A stretch of DNA of 54,935 bases from JBFELO01 sp041552055. Its GTDB lineage: Bacteria; Acidobacteriota; Thermoanaerobaculia; Thermoanaerobaculales; Sulfomarinibacteraceae. The position numbers were made by a program, and so were the translations under genes. Position 1 is the first letter of the stretch. The number at the start of each line of letters is the position of its first letter. The stretch lies in the NCBI GenBank assembly GCA_041552055.1, contig JBFELO010000013.1, positions 1 to 54,935 on the forward strand, written 5' to 3'. The notes under the pieces were generated by a model. The model had not been told where the DNA came from and ran no database searches. It was given only the letters and a program-made list of their open reading frames with translations. This document shows, one piece after another, positions 16,961 through 26,939 of this stretch.

Positions 16961-19900
16961 ATGACCGGTGTGAAGTCAGAACCAGATTTCGTCCACCTTC
17001 ACCTTCACTCGCACTACTCGCTGCTGGATTCGACGATCCAGATCCCGGAGCTCACGCGGGAGGTGGCGCGAATGGGGATGCCGGCGGTCGCACTGACGGA
17101 CCACGGCAATCTGTTTGGCGCGTTCCAGTTCCACCGCGCGGCGGTAGCCGAGGGAATCCGTCCGGTCATCGGCTGCGAGGTGTACGTGGCGCCCGACGAC
17201 CATCGTCGAAAGGCACCGGTGCCCGGGCGGAGAAAGCCGTACGACCATCTCGTTCTGCTGGCCGAAAACGAGCGGGGGTATAGAAATCTACTCCGCCTGG
17301 TGAGTGCTGGTTACACCGAGGGCTTTTACCACAAGCCGCGGATCTCGAAATCGATCCTGGCGGAGAGCAGCGATGGTTTGATCGGGCTGTCTGCGTGTCT
17401 CTCCGGTGAGGTGGCGCGCCATGTGCTCGGCAGGGACATGGACGGGGCGCGTCGGGCGGCGGAGGAGTACCGGGAGATTCTCGGCCCGGACGATTTCTAT
17501 CTCGAAATTCAGGATCACGGAACGGCGGACGAGGAGTTCGTCCGGCACGGGGTTGCCGAGTTGGCAACGGCGACAGGGATTCACCTGGTTGCGACAAACG
17601 ACTGCCACTTTCACAAACGCCAGGACACGTTTGCGCATCGGGTCCTCATCGGAATCGGCCTGAATCGAACCTTGGAGGAGCTCGAGTACAACTACAACGC
17701 CGAGTTCTACGTGAAGTCCCCGGCCGAAATGTACGAGCTCTTTTCCGACTATCCTGGAGCGTGTGAGCGGACCGCGGAAATCGCCTCTCGCTGTCACGTC
17801 CTGTTCGACACGGAGACGATGCACCTTCCTCGGTACCCCGTTCCACAGGGGCATACTCTTGAGTCGTTTCTGGGCGAGAAGGCGCGAGAAGGCCTCGATG
17901 TACGTCTTTCGCGTGCAGTCGAGCGGCGGCATCCCGATCAGGAGTACCGGAATCGACTGGAAACCGAGCTCGAGATCATCTCGAAGATGGGTTTCCCTGG
18001 CTATTTTCTCGTAGTGTGGGACTTCATTCGGCACGCCAAGGATATCGACATCCCGGTTGGTCCCGGGCGGGGATCTGCGGCAGGTTCCGTGGTCTCCTAC
18101 GCCCTTGGCGTGACCGACATCGACCCGCTCGAGTATGACCTTTTGTTCGAGAGATTCCTCAATCCAGATCGGATTTCGATGCCGGATATCGACATCGATT
18201 TTTGTCAGCGACGCCGGGAAGAAGTCATCGACTACGTGCGACAGCTGTACGGTTCGGAGTCCGTCTCTCAGATCGCTACATTCAACGTGCTCAAGGCCCG
18301 CTCGGCTGTGAGGGACGTGGGCCGTGTGATGGGCCTTTCGTTCGGGGATGTCGACCGAATCGCGAAGCTTCTACCCGAGGATTTCAACATCACCGTGGAA
18401 GGAGCGGTGGAGGAGTCGCCTGAGTTAAAGGAGCTCGTGGACGGTGATGACGACGTTCGGCAGCTGGTGGACACGGCCGCACGCCTGGAAGGGATGGTGC
18501 GGCACTGTGGAGTTCACGCCGCCGGGGTGGTGGTTGCGCCCGAACCCCTCGCCAATCTCGTGCCGCTGCTCAAGACCGCGAATGACGAGGTGTGCACACA
18601 GTTCGACAAGGACGATGTCGAGTCGCTCGGCCTGCTGAAAATGGACTTCCTGGGTTTGCGGACGTTGACGGTGATCGCGGATGCGGTGGAATCGATCCGA
18701 GCCACCGAAGACCCGTCGCTGGATCTGACGACGGTGCCGCTCGACGATCCCGCGGTGTACGAGCTGTTCTCGGCCGGCGAAACCGATGGCATTTTCCAGT
18801 TTGAATCTTCGGGCATGAAGGAGGTGCTGCGCAAGGTCCAGCCGCGTGCCTTTCTCGATCTGGCGGCGTTGAACGCCCTCTACCGACCTGGTCCGATGCA
18901 GTTCATCGATGACTACTCGGAACGGAAGCACGGGCGCAAGGCAATCACGTACATCTTCCCGGAGTTGGAGGAGATACTGGGTGAGACCTACGGAATCATC
19001 GTGTATCAGGAACAGGTCATGAGGATCGCCGTGAGAATCGCCGGCTTGTCGATGGCCAAGGCAGACACTCTGCGCAAGGCGATGGGCAAGAAGATTCAGG
19101 AGATGATCGATCGCGAAGGCGAGAGCTTCGTACGAGGTGCGGTCAAGAACGGCTTCCCGGAAAAAAAGGCGCGCAAGCTGTGGGAGCAGATCGTTCCGTT
19201 CGCCAAGTACGGATTCAACAAGTCCCATTCGGTGGCCTACGCCCATGTGGCCTACCTGACCGCGTATCTCAAGGTCCACTTCCCCTCGCATTTCATGGCG
19301 GCGATGCTCACGTCGGAGGTGAGCAACACCGACAAACTGAGTCAGTATCTGGGGCGTTGCCGGCAGATGGGTATCCGTATCCTTCCCCCGGACATCAACT
19401 CGTCCAGGCCGGCGTTCACTGTGGAGGAGGGGGGTGTCCGCTACGGGCTGTCTGCCATCAAAGGCGTCGGAGACGCCGCGATCGATCCGATCATCGCGGC
19501 TCGCGAGGGTGCGGGCGGATTCGAATCGGTCGCCCAATGCCTGCGCTCGGTGCCGTTCCGCTCGGTGAACCAGAAGGTCATCGAGTGCCTGATCAAAGCG
19601 GGGTGCTTCGACCGCTTCGATGTCCCGCGCGGAGGACTGCTCGAGCGGCTCCCGCAGCTCTTTGACCTCACCGCACGAGAACGCGAGCAGAGTGAACTCG
19701 GTCAGGGGTTTCTGTTCGACGACATGATGTCGGAGACGGTGGAACAGGAGGTGCGCGGCGGCGACCCGGGGAACCCGGCGGAGTTGCTGTCGTGGGAAAG
19801 AGAAGTGCTCGGCTTCTACTTCTCCGGCCACCCGCTGGATGGCTATCAGGACCAGCTGGGCCGGTTCGCCGACTGCACGGTGACCGATCTTTCGAGCCGA

Positions 19901-20500
19901 TTCGCTTCCGGCGCCGAACGGGTGACTCTGGGTGGGCTGGTGTCGGCACTTCGCGTGATGCCCATTCGGAAGGAGGGCCCGAACCAGGGTCGGCGGATGG
20001 CGGTGTGGCAGCTCGAGGACCCCTCGGGAAGCGTGCGCGCGGTCGCATTCCCCGACGCGTTCGAGCGCTACGAGAAGCTTCTCGCCGACGGGGCGGCGGT
20101 GCTCGTCATGGCATCGTTGAAGGGCGACGGCGACCACGTCGAGTTGACCGTCGATGAGGTGGCGTCGCTCGACCACGTGGATTCACAACGGGCGGCCGCG
20201 CTGAGGGTCGTGCTCGATCTGGACCGGGTGGCGGAGGGGGACCTCGAGCAGCTCAAGGAGTTTCTCCTCGAACACTCCGGCGAGTTGCCGGTCCGCTTCG
20301 AGTTGAGGCGCAGAGGACGGTTCCGTGCGCGGCTCGTTCCACCGCCGGCACTGGCCGTCGACGCGAGCGTGGACACCCGTAGGGGACTCGAGCCGTTGCT
20401 GGCGGGGGGTTGGTGCGAGTTCGAGTTCGACACCGCCGTCCGGAACGGCCGGTCGGCCAACAACCAGGGTCCAGGTCAGGGGACCGACGTCGTCAACTAG
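16961..20500 (+). CDS. dnaE: DNA polymerase III alpha subunit
   Basis: 1179 residues from MTGVKSEPDFV. The N-terminal PHP domain keeps every metal ligand I would expect: HLHLHSHYSLLD, ALTDHGNLFG, GCEVYVAP, YDHLVLLA, LSACLSGEV, ATNDCHF. The polymerase core has the catalytic Asp pair in PDIDIDFCQRRREEV and the third Asp in KMDFLGLRTLTVI. FAKYGFNKSHSVAYAHVAYL is the conserved fingers region, and an OB fold follows (VTLGGLVSALRVMPIR). It is the replicative polymerase. The intact PHP site suggests built-in 3'-5' exonuclease activity, as described for Thermus and mycobacterial DnaE. Its stop overlaps the stop of the convergent VWA gene (shared CTAG). Confidence 0.97.
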   Translation: MTGVKSEPDFVHLHLHSHYSLLDSTIQIPELTREVARMGMPAVALTDHGNLFGAFQFHRAAVAEGIRPVIGCEVYVAPDDHRRKAPVPGRRKPYDHLVLLAENERGYRNLLRLVSAGYTEGFYHKPRISKSILAESSDGLIGLSACLSGEVARHVLGRDMDGARRAAEEYREILGPDDFYLEIQDHGTADEEFVRHGVAELATATGIHLVATNDCHFHKRQDTFAHRVLIGIGLNRTLEELEYNYNAEFYVKSPAEMYELFSDYPGACERTAEIASRCHVLFDTETMHLPRYPVPQGHTLESFLGEKAREGLDVRLSRAVERRHPDQEYRNRLETELEIISKMGFPGYFLVVWDFIRHAKDIDIPVGPGRGSAAGSVVSYALGVTDIDPLEYDLLFERFLNPDRISMPDIDIDFCQRRREEVIDYVRQLYGSESVSQIATFNVLKARSAVRDVGRVMGLSFGDVDRIAKLLPEDFNITVEGAVEESPELKELVDGDDDVRQLVDTAARLEGMVRHCGVHAAGVVVAPEPLANLVPLLKTANDEVCTQFDKDDVESLGLLKMDFLGLRTLTVIADAVESIRATEDPSLDLTTVPLDDPAVYELFSAGETDGIFQFESSGMKEVLRKVQPRAFLDLAALNALYRPGPMQFIDDYSERKHGRKAITYIFPELEEILGETYGIIVYQEQVMRIAVRIAGLSMAKADTLRKAMGKKIQEMIDREGESFVRGAVKNGFPEKKARKLWEQIVPFAKYGFNKSHSVAYAHVAYLTAYLKVHFPSHFMAAMLTSEVSNTDKLSQYLGRCRQMGIRILPPDINSSRPAFTVEEGGVRYGLSAIKGVGDAAIDPIIAAREGAGGFESVAQCLRSVPFRSVNQKVIECLIKAGCFDRFDVPRGGLLERLPQLFDLTAREREQSELGQGFLFDDMMSETVEQEVRGGDPGNPAELLSWEREVLGFYFSGHPLDGYQDQLGRFADCTVTDLSSRFASGAERVTLGGLVSALRVMPIRKEGPNQGRRMAVWQLEDPSGSVRAVAFPDAFERYEKLLADGAAVLVMASLKGDGDHVELTVDEVASLDHVDSQRAAALRVVLDLDRVAEGDLEQLKEFLLEHSGELPVRFELRRRGRFRARLVPPPALAVDASVDTRRGLEPLLAGGWCEFEFDTAVRNGRSANNQGPGQGTDVVN

Positions 20501-21732
20501 AGATCGACGTACCCCTCATGGGTCCGGACGTCGACACCGCGGCGCTTCACCTTGACTCGGACGCGGTGCCAGCTGCCGTTGTTCTGCCGTTCGCTCGGGT
20601 AGTAGCCGAGTACGTACTGCTCGCGAAGCTCCTGGAGGATCTGAACGAAGACGCGCTCGATCTCCTCCAGCCGAACGACCTTGATGATGCGGCCGCCGCT
20701 CTCCTCCACGACCCTCTGCAGCAGAGAGAACTGACGGCGGTACTCGTCCGCGCCTCGCCACGCCGACTGCAGCTTGGTCCCCGGTTCGTCAGGCGCCATG
20801 CCCCCGGACTGACGACTGAGGCGGATCCAGTAGATCAACGCCTGGCTTCGACGCGCCTTTTGCAGTGTCTGTTCCATGTCGAGCACGCTGTGGGTGTCGA
20901 CGCCGTCGCTCAGCAGGATCACGACCCGCCGCCCCTGGCGTGTTTCGAGGAGTTTAAGGGCGGTGTACAGGTGATCGTGCAGCGCGGTCCCCCCGCTCGC
21001 CAGCGCCCCGCCGAGGGCCGTGACGAGAACGTTGTGGTTGCTGGTGAACGGGGTCGTGTTGAGAATCTGGTGAGAGTAGACCAGGACCTTCGCCTGATCG
21101 AGAGGCTGCATACCGCGGACGAAGGCCGCGGCACCGGCGGTTGCGTGCGCCAGCTTGTCGCCGTGCATGCTCGCGCTGGCATCGATGAGCAGCGTGGCGA
21201 TGAAGGGGAGATCGCCCTTCGCAAAGGTCACCAGCTCCTGCTCCTCGTCGTTGTCGTTGATGACGAACTCCTGCGCTTGCAGGTCGAGGATCCTGCGGCC
21301 GTTGGCGGTCGCGGTGACGTAGAGCTGCTGGAGCTCGACCTCGAAGTCACCGGCGATCGGGACCCGCTCGGTTTCCATCGTCGCACTGGCCTGGTTGCCC
21401 TCCGTGTCCGTGGCCACGACCGTGAAGCGATGAGGGATGTTCTCCTCCCCGAGGTCGACCTCGAGCCGGTACGGAGCATCCGTCAACACGCCGACGGCTC
21501 GTCCGTCCACGTAGAAAGCCACCTCGGCCGCGGGCGCCGCGCCGAGAACCTCGGCGACAATCTCGATCTTCCCGAGGACGAACGCATCGCCCCGCGGCGC
21601 CGTGATGTGAACCCAGAGGTCAGCGCCTGGCGTGACTCGAACAGTCAGCCCTGCGAGGCAGCCCGCGGCGATGACGAGGCGCAGCCATCCTGATCGCGTA
21701 CGCCCGCTGCCGGCGGACTGCCGACGGATCAC
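20497..21732 (-). CDS. secreted VWA-domain protein (VWFA-related), second of the operon
   Basis: 411 residues from a GTG whose bases overlap the upstream TGA (GTGA). A signal or anchor helix (WLRLVIAAGCLAGLTV) comes first, then an Ig-like domain (IEIVAEVLGAAPAAEVAFYV), then a VWA domain from about residue 165. The MIDAS is good: DASAS in LLIDASASM, Thr in GGTALHD, and Asp in LLSDGVDTH. The end has QYVLGYYPSERQNNGSWHRV, a hallmark of the VWFA-related family abundant in Acidobacteriota. It likely binds a protein partner through a metal ion outside the cytoplasm. Third gene of the VWA-TPR-VWA operon. Confidence 0.85.
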   Translation of the reverse strand: MIRRQSAGSGRTRSGWLRLVIAAGCLAGLTVRVTPGADLWVHITAPRGDAFVLGKIEIVAEVLGAAPAAEVAFYVDGRAVGVLTDAPYRLEVDLGEENIPHRFTVVATDTEGNQASATMETERVPIAGDFEVELQQLYVTATANGRRILDLQAQEFVINDNDEEQELVTFAKGDLPFIATLLIDASASMHGDKLAHATAGAAAFVRGMQPLDQAKVLVYSHQILNTTPFTSNHNVLVTALGGALASGGTALHDHLYTALKLLETRQGRRVVILLSDGVDTHSVLDMEQTLQKARRSQALIYWIRLSRQSGGMAPDEPGTKLQSAWRGADEYRRQFSLLQRVVEESGGRIIKVVRLEEIERVFVQILQELREQYVLGYYPSERQNNGSWHRVRVKVKRRGVDVRTHEGYVDL

Positions 21733-24700
21733 GATGCCCCCGTGGCCGACGCGTGGGACTGGATCGCGGTCACCAACGCGGAGGTAGAGTCTTCGGCGGC
21801 GCGTTCGAGGTCCACCAACTGCCGCTCCAGTCCCATCGACGGCCACGTCGGGTAGCGCACCCGTGGGGACGTCTCCGGCGCCGCAGCGCGTGACGCCAAC
21901 TCCTCGATGATCGCGCTCGCCTCCCAGGGCCGTCCTCGGGCGTCCAGCAGCTGTGCGAGCTGGATTCGCAACGCCTGGTCGGACGGGAACCGTGCGAGGC
22001 CCTCGCGGAGCAACTCCTCTGCATCAGCCGGTATCAGGCGCGCGAGTTCCTGATGCGAGATCACCTGGATCCACGCCGATGAGCGGTCAGTCGTGAGCTG
22101 TCGGAAGTGAAGTGCGGCCCCGTTCGGGTCTCCCGTACGAGCGAGATTGACCGCGAGTCGAAGCCTGCCCTCTGCCGAGTCCGGGTGTTCCTGCACCAGG
22201 GTCCGCAACGGCGGCACGGCCTCGGAGTAGCTGCCCGATCGCTCATACGTCGCACCGAGCGCGAGCAGCGCCCGGGGATCGTGCGGTGCGAGCTCGACCG
22301 CCCGCTCGAGCAGCTCGATGGCCGATGACGTGAGCCCCGAGCGGACGAGATCGGCGGCGATCGCTACGAGAACGGTTTCGGGGAAACCGGAGCCATGTTC
22401 CTCTCGCCAAGCTGGAGGCACCTCTTCCGCAAGCGCGGTCGCCAGTCGCCCCGCGTGGTCGGCGAGCCGGTCGTCGCCAACGGCGAGGTAATGGCGAAAA
22501 ACAGCTCGATGAAGGAGAACGATCGGGATCAGCGCCTCCGGTTCGGCCTCGGCCAGTTCCCTGGCAATCCGCAACTGTGTTCGATACAAGCCCGACATCG
22601 CCGAACTCGAGCCGGCCGCGGCAGCGCTCCGTTCGAGGCTCGCGATCCGGTCCCGGGCAGCGTATCGATCTCCGTCCGCCAACACCCGCAGCGCCGCGAG
22701 GTAGCCTGCCTCCATCTCCCCGTTCGTCGGGGACGCGGTGCGCGGCCCAGGGGCGCTCGTGTGAGGGGTGTACCGATCCGTGGGTACGGTCTTCGACAAC
22801 GATGCCCACACCGTTGGCCGGCGGTTCACCATCACCGCGATCGGGATCGATCTGGACCGTCGGGCACCGCTGGAGGCGTCTTCGAGCGCGAGCTCGAGCA
22901 TGTACCAGCCGACGGGAAGATCCAGCCCTCCGAGTGTGGCTCGGAAGAACCGAACCCCGTTCTGGGCGACCTCGGCCGCGTCAGCGACCGTGAGCAGCGG
23001 CTCCGCGACGTGGCGGCCCTGAATGTCGATCACGCGCGCCGTGATGTTCGTGCCTTCGCTCCAGTCGGCCACGCCGATGAATAGCTCAGTTGGGCGACGG
23101 CTCTCGACGATCGCGCGTGCTGCGGGGATGACATGAGTCTGGCCGAGGGCGAGGCCGATCGAATCGGCGTCCAGCCCGTGCTGCCTGGTGATGACCCAGG
23201 ATCCGTCCGGATCGGGGAACACCGGGGGGAGGATGACGGGCTGGTGGTCGTCGCCGCCCGGAACGTCGATCCGGGCGAGCTCCAAGGTCAGCCGGCCCGT
23301 GTCCTGGTTTCGCACGAGCAGGTGCAGCAGGTGGCTGCCCGTCGGCAAATCGAACATCCCAACGAATTTGAGGCCGGAGTCACGGAGTTGTTCGCCATAC
23401 GTCTGCAGCTCGAGGGTGAGCCCCTGGGCCAGGTGCCCGACGAGGCTGCCCTCGCTCGAGAACACGTAGGCGAAAATACCGAGATTCAGGATTGGCCCGG
23501 ACTGATCCATCAGGAGACTCGTGCCCTCCACCTCGACATAGAACGGGATCTCCGCCATGCCGTCTGTCGATCCGTCCGGGTTCACCGACCAGATCAGCGA
23601 TCCAAGGACCTCGCCACCGCGCTGGCCCGAAATCAGAAGGGCCGCAGTCTGAGCACCGATCGAGCCGATGCTCTGCGCCTCCAGCGGGGAGGCGTCGACC
23701 ATCGTCGATTCCTCGGCAGCGATGCCGGCGGCCGTCCAGGCCACGGTGGGTGGTTGTTCGGTCACAGCGATCGGCAGGGTGTGGAGCGCCAGGGCCGCTA
23801 TTCCGGGATCGTCGATCGTCAGCTCGAGGAGATAGAGATCGGGCGGCAGGTCCACCGGCTCAATGCTGGCCTGGAACATCACCGGTGCGGTCTCTGCCGG
23901 GGTCAGCCTGTCTCCCACGACGACCCGTGGCTGGGCCTGGGTGACACCGTTCGCGTCGACGAAACGCGCCGCGACCGGCGTCGTCCGCTGCCTGCCTGCG
24001 GTGACGAGGACCACGTCGGTCGAGTGCCCGTTCACCGCGACCATCCGCGTCGCTGGAATGTAGGTGTGTTGCCCGAGCGTGACCCTCCCGGCCGATGGTT
24101 GCACTCCATCGGGTGTGACGACCAGCCACGCATCGGCGACGTCGTGGACGAGTGGCGGGAGGAGGGTCGATACGTCGGTGCCCGCGGCCGGATCCGTCAC
24201 GTCGAGCGTGGTGACGAGGAAACGCGTAGTCTCCGAGTTCGTGATTGCTAGTCGCACCGATACCGGGCTCGACGCGAGTTGCAGCGACTGCACCACGCGT
24301 AATCCCGTGCTGCGGAGCCTCGTCGCGTGGCTCGCCAGCGGCAGGGTGTGCTGCTGGTGGAAATGTCCTATGAGGTCACCCGTCGACGACAGGACGTATC
24401 CGTAGACCGCAACGGTCAGAGTTTCCGACTGGTGGCCGACGAGCAGGCTGTTGCCCTCGACCTCGCCGACGATCGTCGCCGACCAACCCGGCCCATCCTG
24501 GCCCTGGCTCGCGGTCCAGCTCACTCCACCGACGAGATCGCCTCCGGATCGGTCGGAGGCCAAAAGCGTGACGATGTGCGCGGGGAAGGGCGCGGCGTCG
24601 CCCGCGCCGGGGTTCGGCTGTTCGACGGCGGCTCCGTCCGCGCCGTCATCCTCGCCGGCGATCGGAAACTCGCGCGCTCCGCCGTATGAGATCGGTGCTG

Positions 24701-24818
24701 CGACGCTGCCGCTCACCGCGAGCGACAGCACGACGGGCCACCACAATGCGCATCGGCGACGTATCCCGGCGCGAGCGAGTCGGTGACATGTTACGGACTG
24801 TGCGAGCCGTCGTCTCAT
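21729..24818 (-). CDS. secreted protein with duplicated beta-module and C-terminal TPRs
   Basis: 1029 residues. The N-terminus has a basic run and hydrophobic helix (LWWPVVLSLAVSGSVA), consistent with export. Residues about 80-360 and 385-665 are a tandem duplication: GGDLVGGVSWTAS / GGEVLGSLIWSVN, VEGNSLLVGHQS / VEGTSLLMDQSG, YGYVLSSTGDLIGHF / FAYVFSSEGSLVGHL, VDLPPDLYLLELTIDD / LDLPVGWYMLELALED. From about 700 to the end are TPR repeats (ERAVELAPHDPRALLALGAT, RLRLAVNLARTGDPNGAALH). No enzyme motif is seen. It overlaps both VWA neighbours by 4 nt (ATGA, GTGA), so the three proteins are probably made together and may form one complex. The duplicated module is not one I can name. Confidence 0.8.
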   Translation of the reverse strand: MRRRLAQSVTCHRLARAGIRRRCALWWPVVLSLAVSGSVAAPISYGGAREFPIAGEDDGADGAAVEQPNPGAGDAAPFPAHIVTLLASDRSGGDLVGGVSWTASQGQDGPGWSATIVGEVEGNSLLVGHQSETLTVAVYGYVLSSTGDLIGHFHQQHTLPLASHATRLRSTGLRVVQSLQLASSPVSVRLAITNSETTRFLVTTLDVTDPAAGTDVSTLLPPLVHDVADAWLVVTPDGVQPSAGRVTLGQHTYIPATRMVAVNGHSTDVVLVTAGRQRTTPVAARFVDANGVTQAQPRVVVGDRLTPAETAPVMFQASIEPVDLPPDLYLLELTIDDPGIAALALHTLPIAVTEQPPTVAWTAAGIAAEESTMVDASPLEAQSIGSIGAQTAALLISGQRGGEVLGSLIWSVNPDGSTDGMAEIPFYVEVEGTSLLMDQSGPILNLGIFAYVFSSEGSLVGHLAQGLTLELQTYGEQLRDSGLKFVGMFDLPTGSHLLHLLVRNQDTGRLTLELARIDVPGGDDHQPVILPPVFPDPDGSWVITRQHGLDADSIGLALGQTHVIPAARAIVESRRPTELFIGVADWSEGTNITARVIDIQGRHVAEPLLTVADAAEVAQNGVRFFRATLGGLDLPVGWYMLELALEDASSGARRSRSIPIAVMVNRRPTVWASLSKTVPTDRYTPHTSAPGPRTASPTNGEMEAGYLAALRVLADGDRYAARDRIASLERSAAAAGSSSAMSGLYRTQLRIARELAEAEPEALIPIVLLHRAVFRHYLAVGDDRLADHAGRLATALAEEVPPAWREEHGSGFPETVLVAIAADLVRSGLTSSAIELLERAVELAPHDPRALLALGATYERSGSYSEAVPPLRTLVQEHPDSAEGRLRLAVNLARTGDPNGAALHFRQLTTDRSSAWIQVISHQELARLIPADAEELLREGLARFPSDQALRIQLAQLLDARGRPWEASAIIEELASRAAAPETSPRVRYPTWPSMGLERQLVDLERAAEDSTSALVTAIQSHASATGAS

Positions 24819-26602
24819 AGGTCGTGATCGCCCACGTGGACGTCCAGGGTCGCGGTCGAGTCGATGTTTCCGAGCTCGTCCCGCACGCCTACGCCCACCC
24901 TGTGGGGACCCTCTCGCATGACCAGACCCATGATGAACTCTGCGTTCTGACTCAGTGCGGAGAGGAACTGCTCATGTGGGATCTGGATCGGGTACTCCCG
25001 CCTCTGGATGTCCGACAGGCCTCCCCGATCGTCCCGAACTGCCACGGTGACGGACACCCTGCCCTCGTGGTCCGTCGTCCGGGGCACGAGCGACAACTGA
25101 GAGAGGGGGACCTTGATCACGATCGGCACGAGGTACATCCCGTCGTCTCGTGGTTGCTGCTCGCGGCCCTCGGCAGAGATCGCGAGCGGATTGTCCGTGA
25201 TGCCCAGTGCCGCCGCGGTCAGGGTTCGATCGCTGATGCGGTCGACGTGCCTCGTGTCGCGGTAACCGTCGCGGTGGCGCAGGGCGACGTCGTCATCGGC
25301 GACCCGGACCTTGATGCGATGGTACTGGCCGTCCCCCGTGTGGTTCGGGCGATAGGCGAGTGAGTAGTAGCCGTCAAGCTCCGCCGCGAGTTCGCCCAAT
25401 TGCTGAACGAGCTTGCGGTCGTTGCCCAGCACACGCCCGCCGGTGAGCCGAGCGAGGTACGGCTCGACCCGCCCCGCGTCGTACTGGCTCCTGGAATCGA
25501 ACCCGCCCCTCAGCGTGATGTCGACTTCCCTGTCCGCGGAAATCGAGGTCGTGGCGCTGCTGCCGGTCGCTCCGATCGCGTGCACGATGACCCTTCGTGT
25601 GTTTGCATTCTCGATGAGTGTGTCGAGGCTCTCGCTCACGTTGATGCGCTGCGCTTCGAGAGACGGGGCGATGTCGGTCGTCCGAGCGGTGTCAGGGAAA
25701 ACCTGTTGCCACGCCCGGATCAGGTCTGCGCCCGGGTTGGTGTCGATGCCGTCGGATACGAGGAGAATCGCCTTTCGGCCACGCAGACCAGCAGCCGAGC
25801 GAACGAGCCGGTCGAGACCTCTCATCATGGCCAGTGTCTGTTCGGTCGCCGACTGCGCATAGGCCCGGATGTGCTGCACGTAGGCGATTGCGGCGGTGTT
25901 GCTGTAGCGCTTCATATCGTTTCGAATTCGGTCCCGTTCTGTCTGGAGGCTCCGGCTGCTGCTCTGTCCGAGCTCCTGGAGGGCCGAACCCGCAGCCTTT
26001 ACGTCATTGGTGAACTGCTGCACCACCTCCATCGTTCCGCTCCATCTCACGATCATCACCTGGACTCCGTCGGGCAGCAGGGGCAGCCAATCGTTCACCG
26101 CGTCGAGAGCTCGTCGCCGTCGGTTGGTCGAGAGGTTGTTGTCGTCGAAGAAGATGATCAGGTGGAGATCCTGACTCACCTCCGGGTGTTCCGCGAACGG
26201 TTCCAGGGCCGCCCCGGATCGGTCTCGTGCAACCCGAGGTGCAGCGTAGAAGTGCGTGATGGTGACAGGACCCCCGTCCTCCTGGATCTCGAAATCAGAT
26301 GAGATCAGGCCCGCGATCGGCCGGCCCCTGGCGTCGGCCGCGAAGACCTCGACGTTGACAACAGACACCTCGACCGGGGCGAAGAATGCGCGCTCGGAGA
26401 CAGGTTCCTGTTGCGCAGCCGCGATCGGTGTGAGCATGAGAATTACCGTCGCCAGCCGCCACATTGGCCCAGAGGTCGCCGTTGCCTTCGGGAACAGACG
26501 CCGCTCCGACTGCGGGTGGCAGTCCCGTGGCGGATCCTGTCGCCCGGGGGCTCCGCGCCCTATATGGCGTGCGCGGCTGTCGCTCATCTCCTTGAATTTC
26601 AT
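24815..26602 (-). CDS. secreted VWA-domain protein (VWFA-related), first of the operon
   Basis: 595 residues from MKFKEMSDSR, chosen for the AGAGG 8 nt upstream; a start at the signal helix (MWRLATVILMLTPIAAAQQ, 26464) is also possible. After the signal come VVNVEVFAADARGRPIAGL and SDFEIQEDGGPVTITHFYA, the usual opening of VWFA-related proteins. The VWA domain begins LHLIIFFDDNNLST; the first MIDAS motif is degenerate (DDNNLS rather than DxSxS), while LLVSDGIDTNPG is kept. SLAYRPNHTGDGQYHRIKV closes the conserved core, and a beta-rich C-terminal domain of about 180 residues follows. It starts the operon that runs away from the giant kinase gene. Confidence 0.85.
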   Translation of the reverse strand: MKFKEMSDSRARHIGRGAPGRQDPPRDCHPQSERRLFPKATATSGPMWRLATVILMLTPIAAAQQEPVSERAFFAPVEVSVVNVEVFAADARGRPIAGLISSDFEIQEDGGPVTITHFYAAPRVARDRSGAALEPFAEHPEVSQDLHLIIFFDDNNLSTNRRRRALDAVNDWLPLLPDGVQVMIVRWSGTMEVVQQFTNDVKAAGSALQELGQSSSRSLQTERDRIRNDMKRYSNTAAIAYVQHIRAYAQSATEQTLAMMRGLDRLVRSAAGLRGRKAILLVSDGIDTNPGADLIRAWQQVFPDTARTTDIAPSLEAQRINVSESLDTLIENANTRRVIVHAIGATGSSATTSISADREVDITLRGGFDSRSQYDAGRVEPYLARLTGGRVLGNDRKLVQQLGELAAELDGYYSLAYRPNHTGDGQYHRIKVRVADDDVALRHRDGYRDTRHVDRISDRTLTAAALGITDNPLAISAEGREQQPRDDGMYLVPIVIKVPLSQLSLVPRTTDHEGRVSVTVAVRDDRGGLSDIQRREYPIQIPHEQFLSALSQNAEFIMGLVMREGPHRVGVGVRDELGNIDSTATLDVHVGDHDL

Positions 26603-26939
26603 GATCTTACCTCTTCTCGAAAGGCAAACGCCAGCCGCGTCAAATAGACGAATCTCACCCTCGCGACAAGCGTCCGTTGTCAAGGCGTACGAAATGGCAT
26701 GACCGAGGTTTCTCGTCGCCCGACAGCGCGTGGACCTCGACACGTCCCCGTGCAGCCGATCAGGGCCGATCGGCCCGCGGTACACACCCGGTGCCCGGTG
26801 CCCGGTGCGGGTGAGACCGCCGGACCTGTCGAATGCCGGCTGGGTCGTCCCCATCACTCCGCTGACGGTAATGTCAAAGCTTCGCAAAGCCCCGGAGAGA
26901 AGGTGCTTCAGCGCGGTAAGCTGAAAGTTGGGAGGGTGT
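26603..26939. other. divergent intergenic region, VWA operon versus kinase
   Basis: About 340 bp. The minus-strand frame of the VWA gene stays open across it but reads as low-complexity, unconserved sequence, so I treat it as non-coding. It should hold promoters in both directions. Around 26793 the words CCCGGTGCCCGGTGC form a short direct repeat. No clear -35/-10 pair stood out. Confidence 0.5.
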
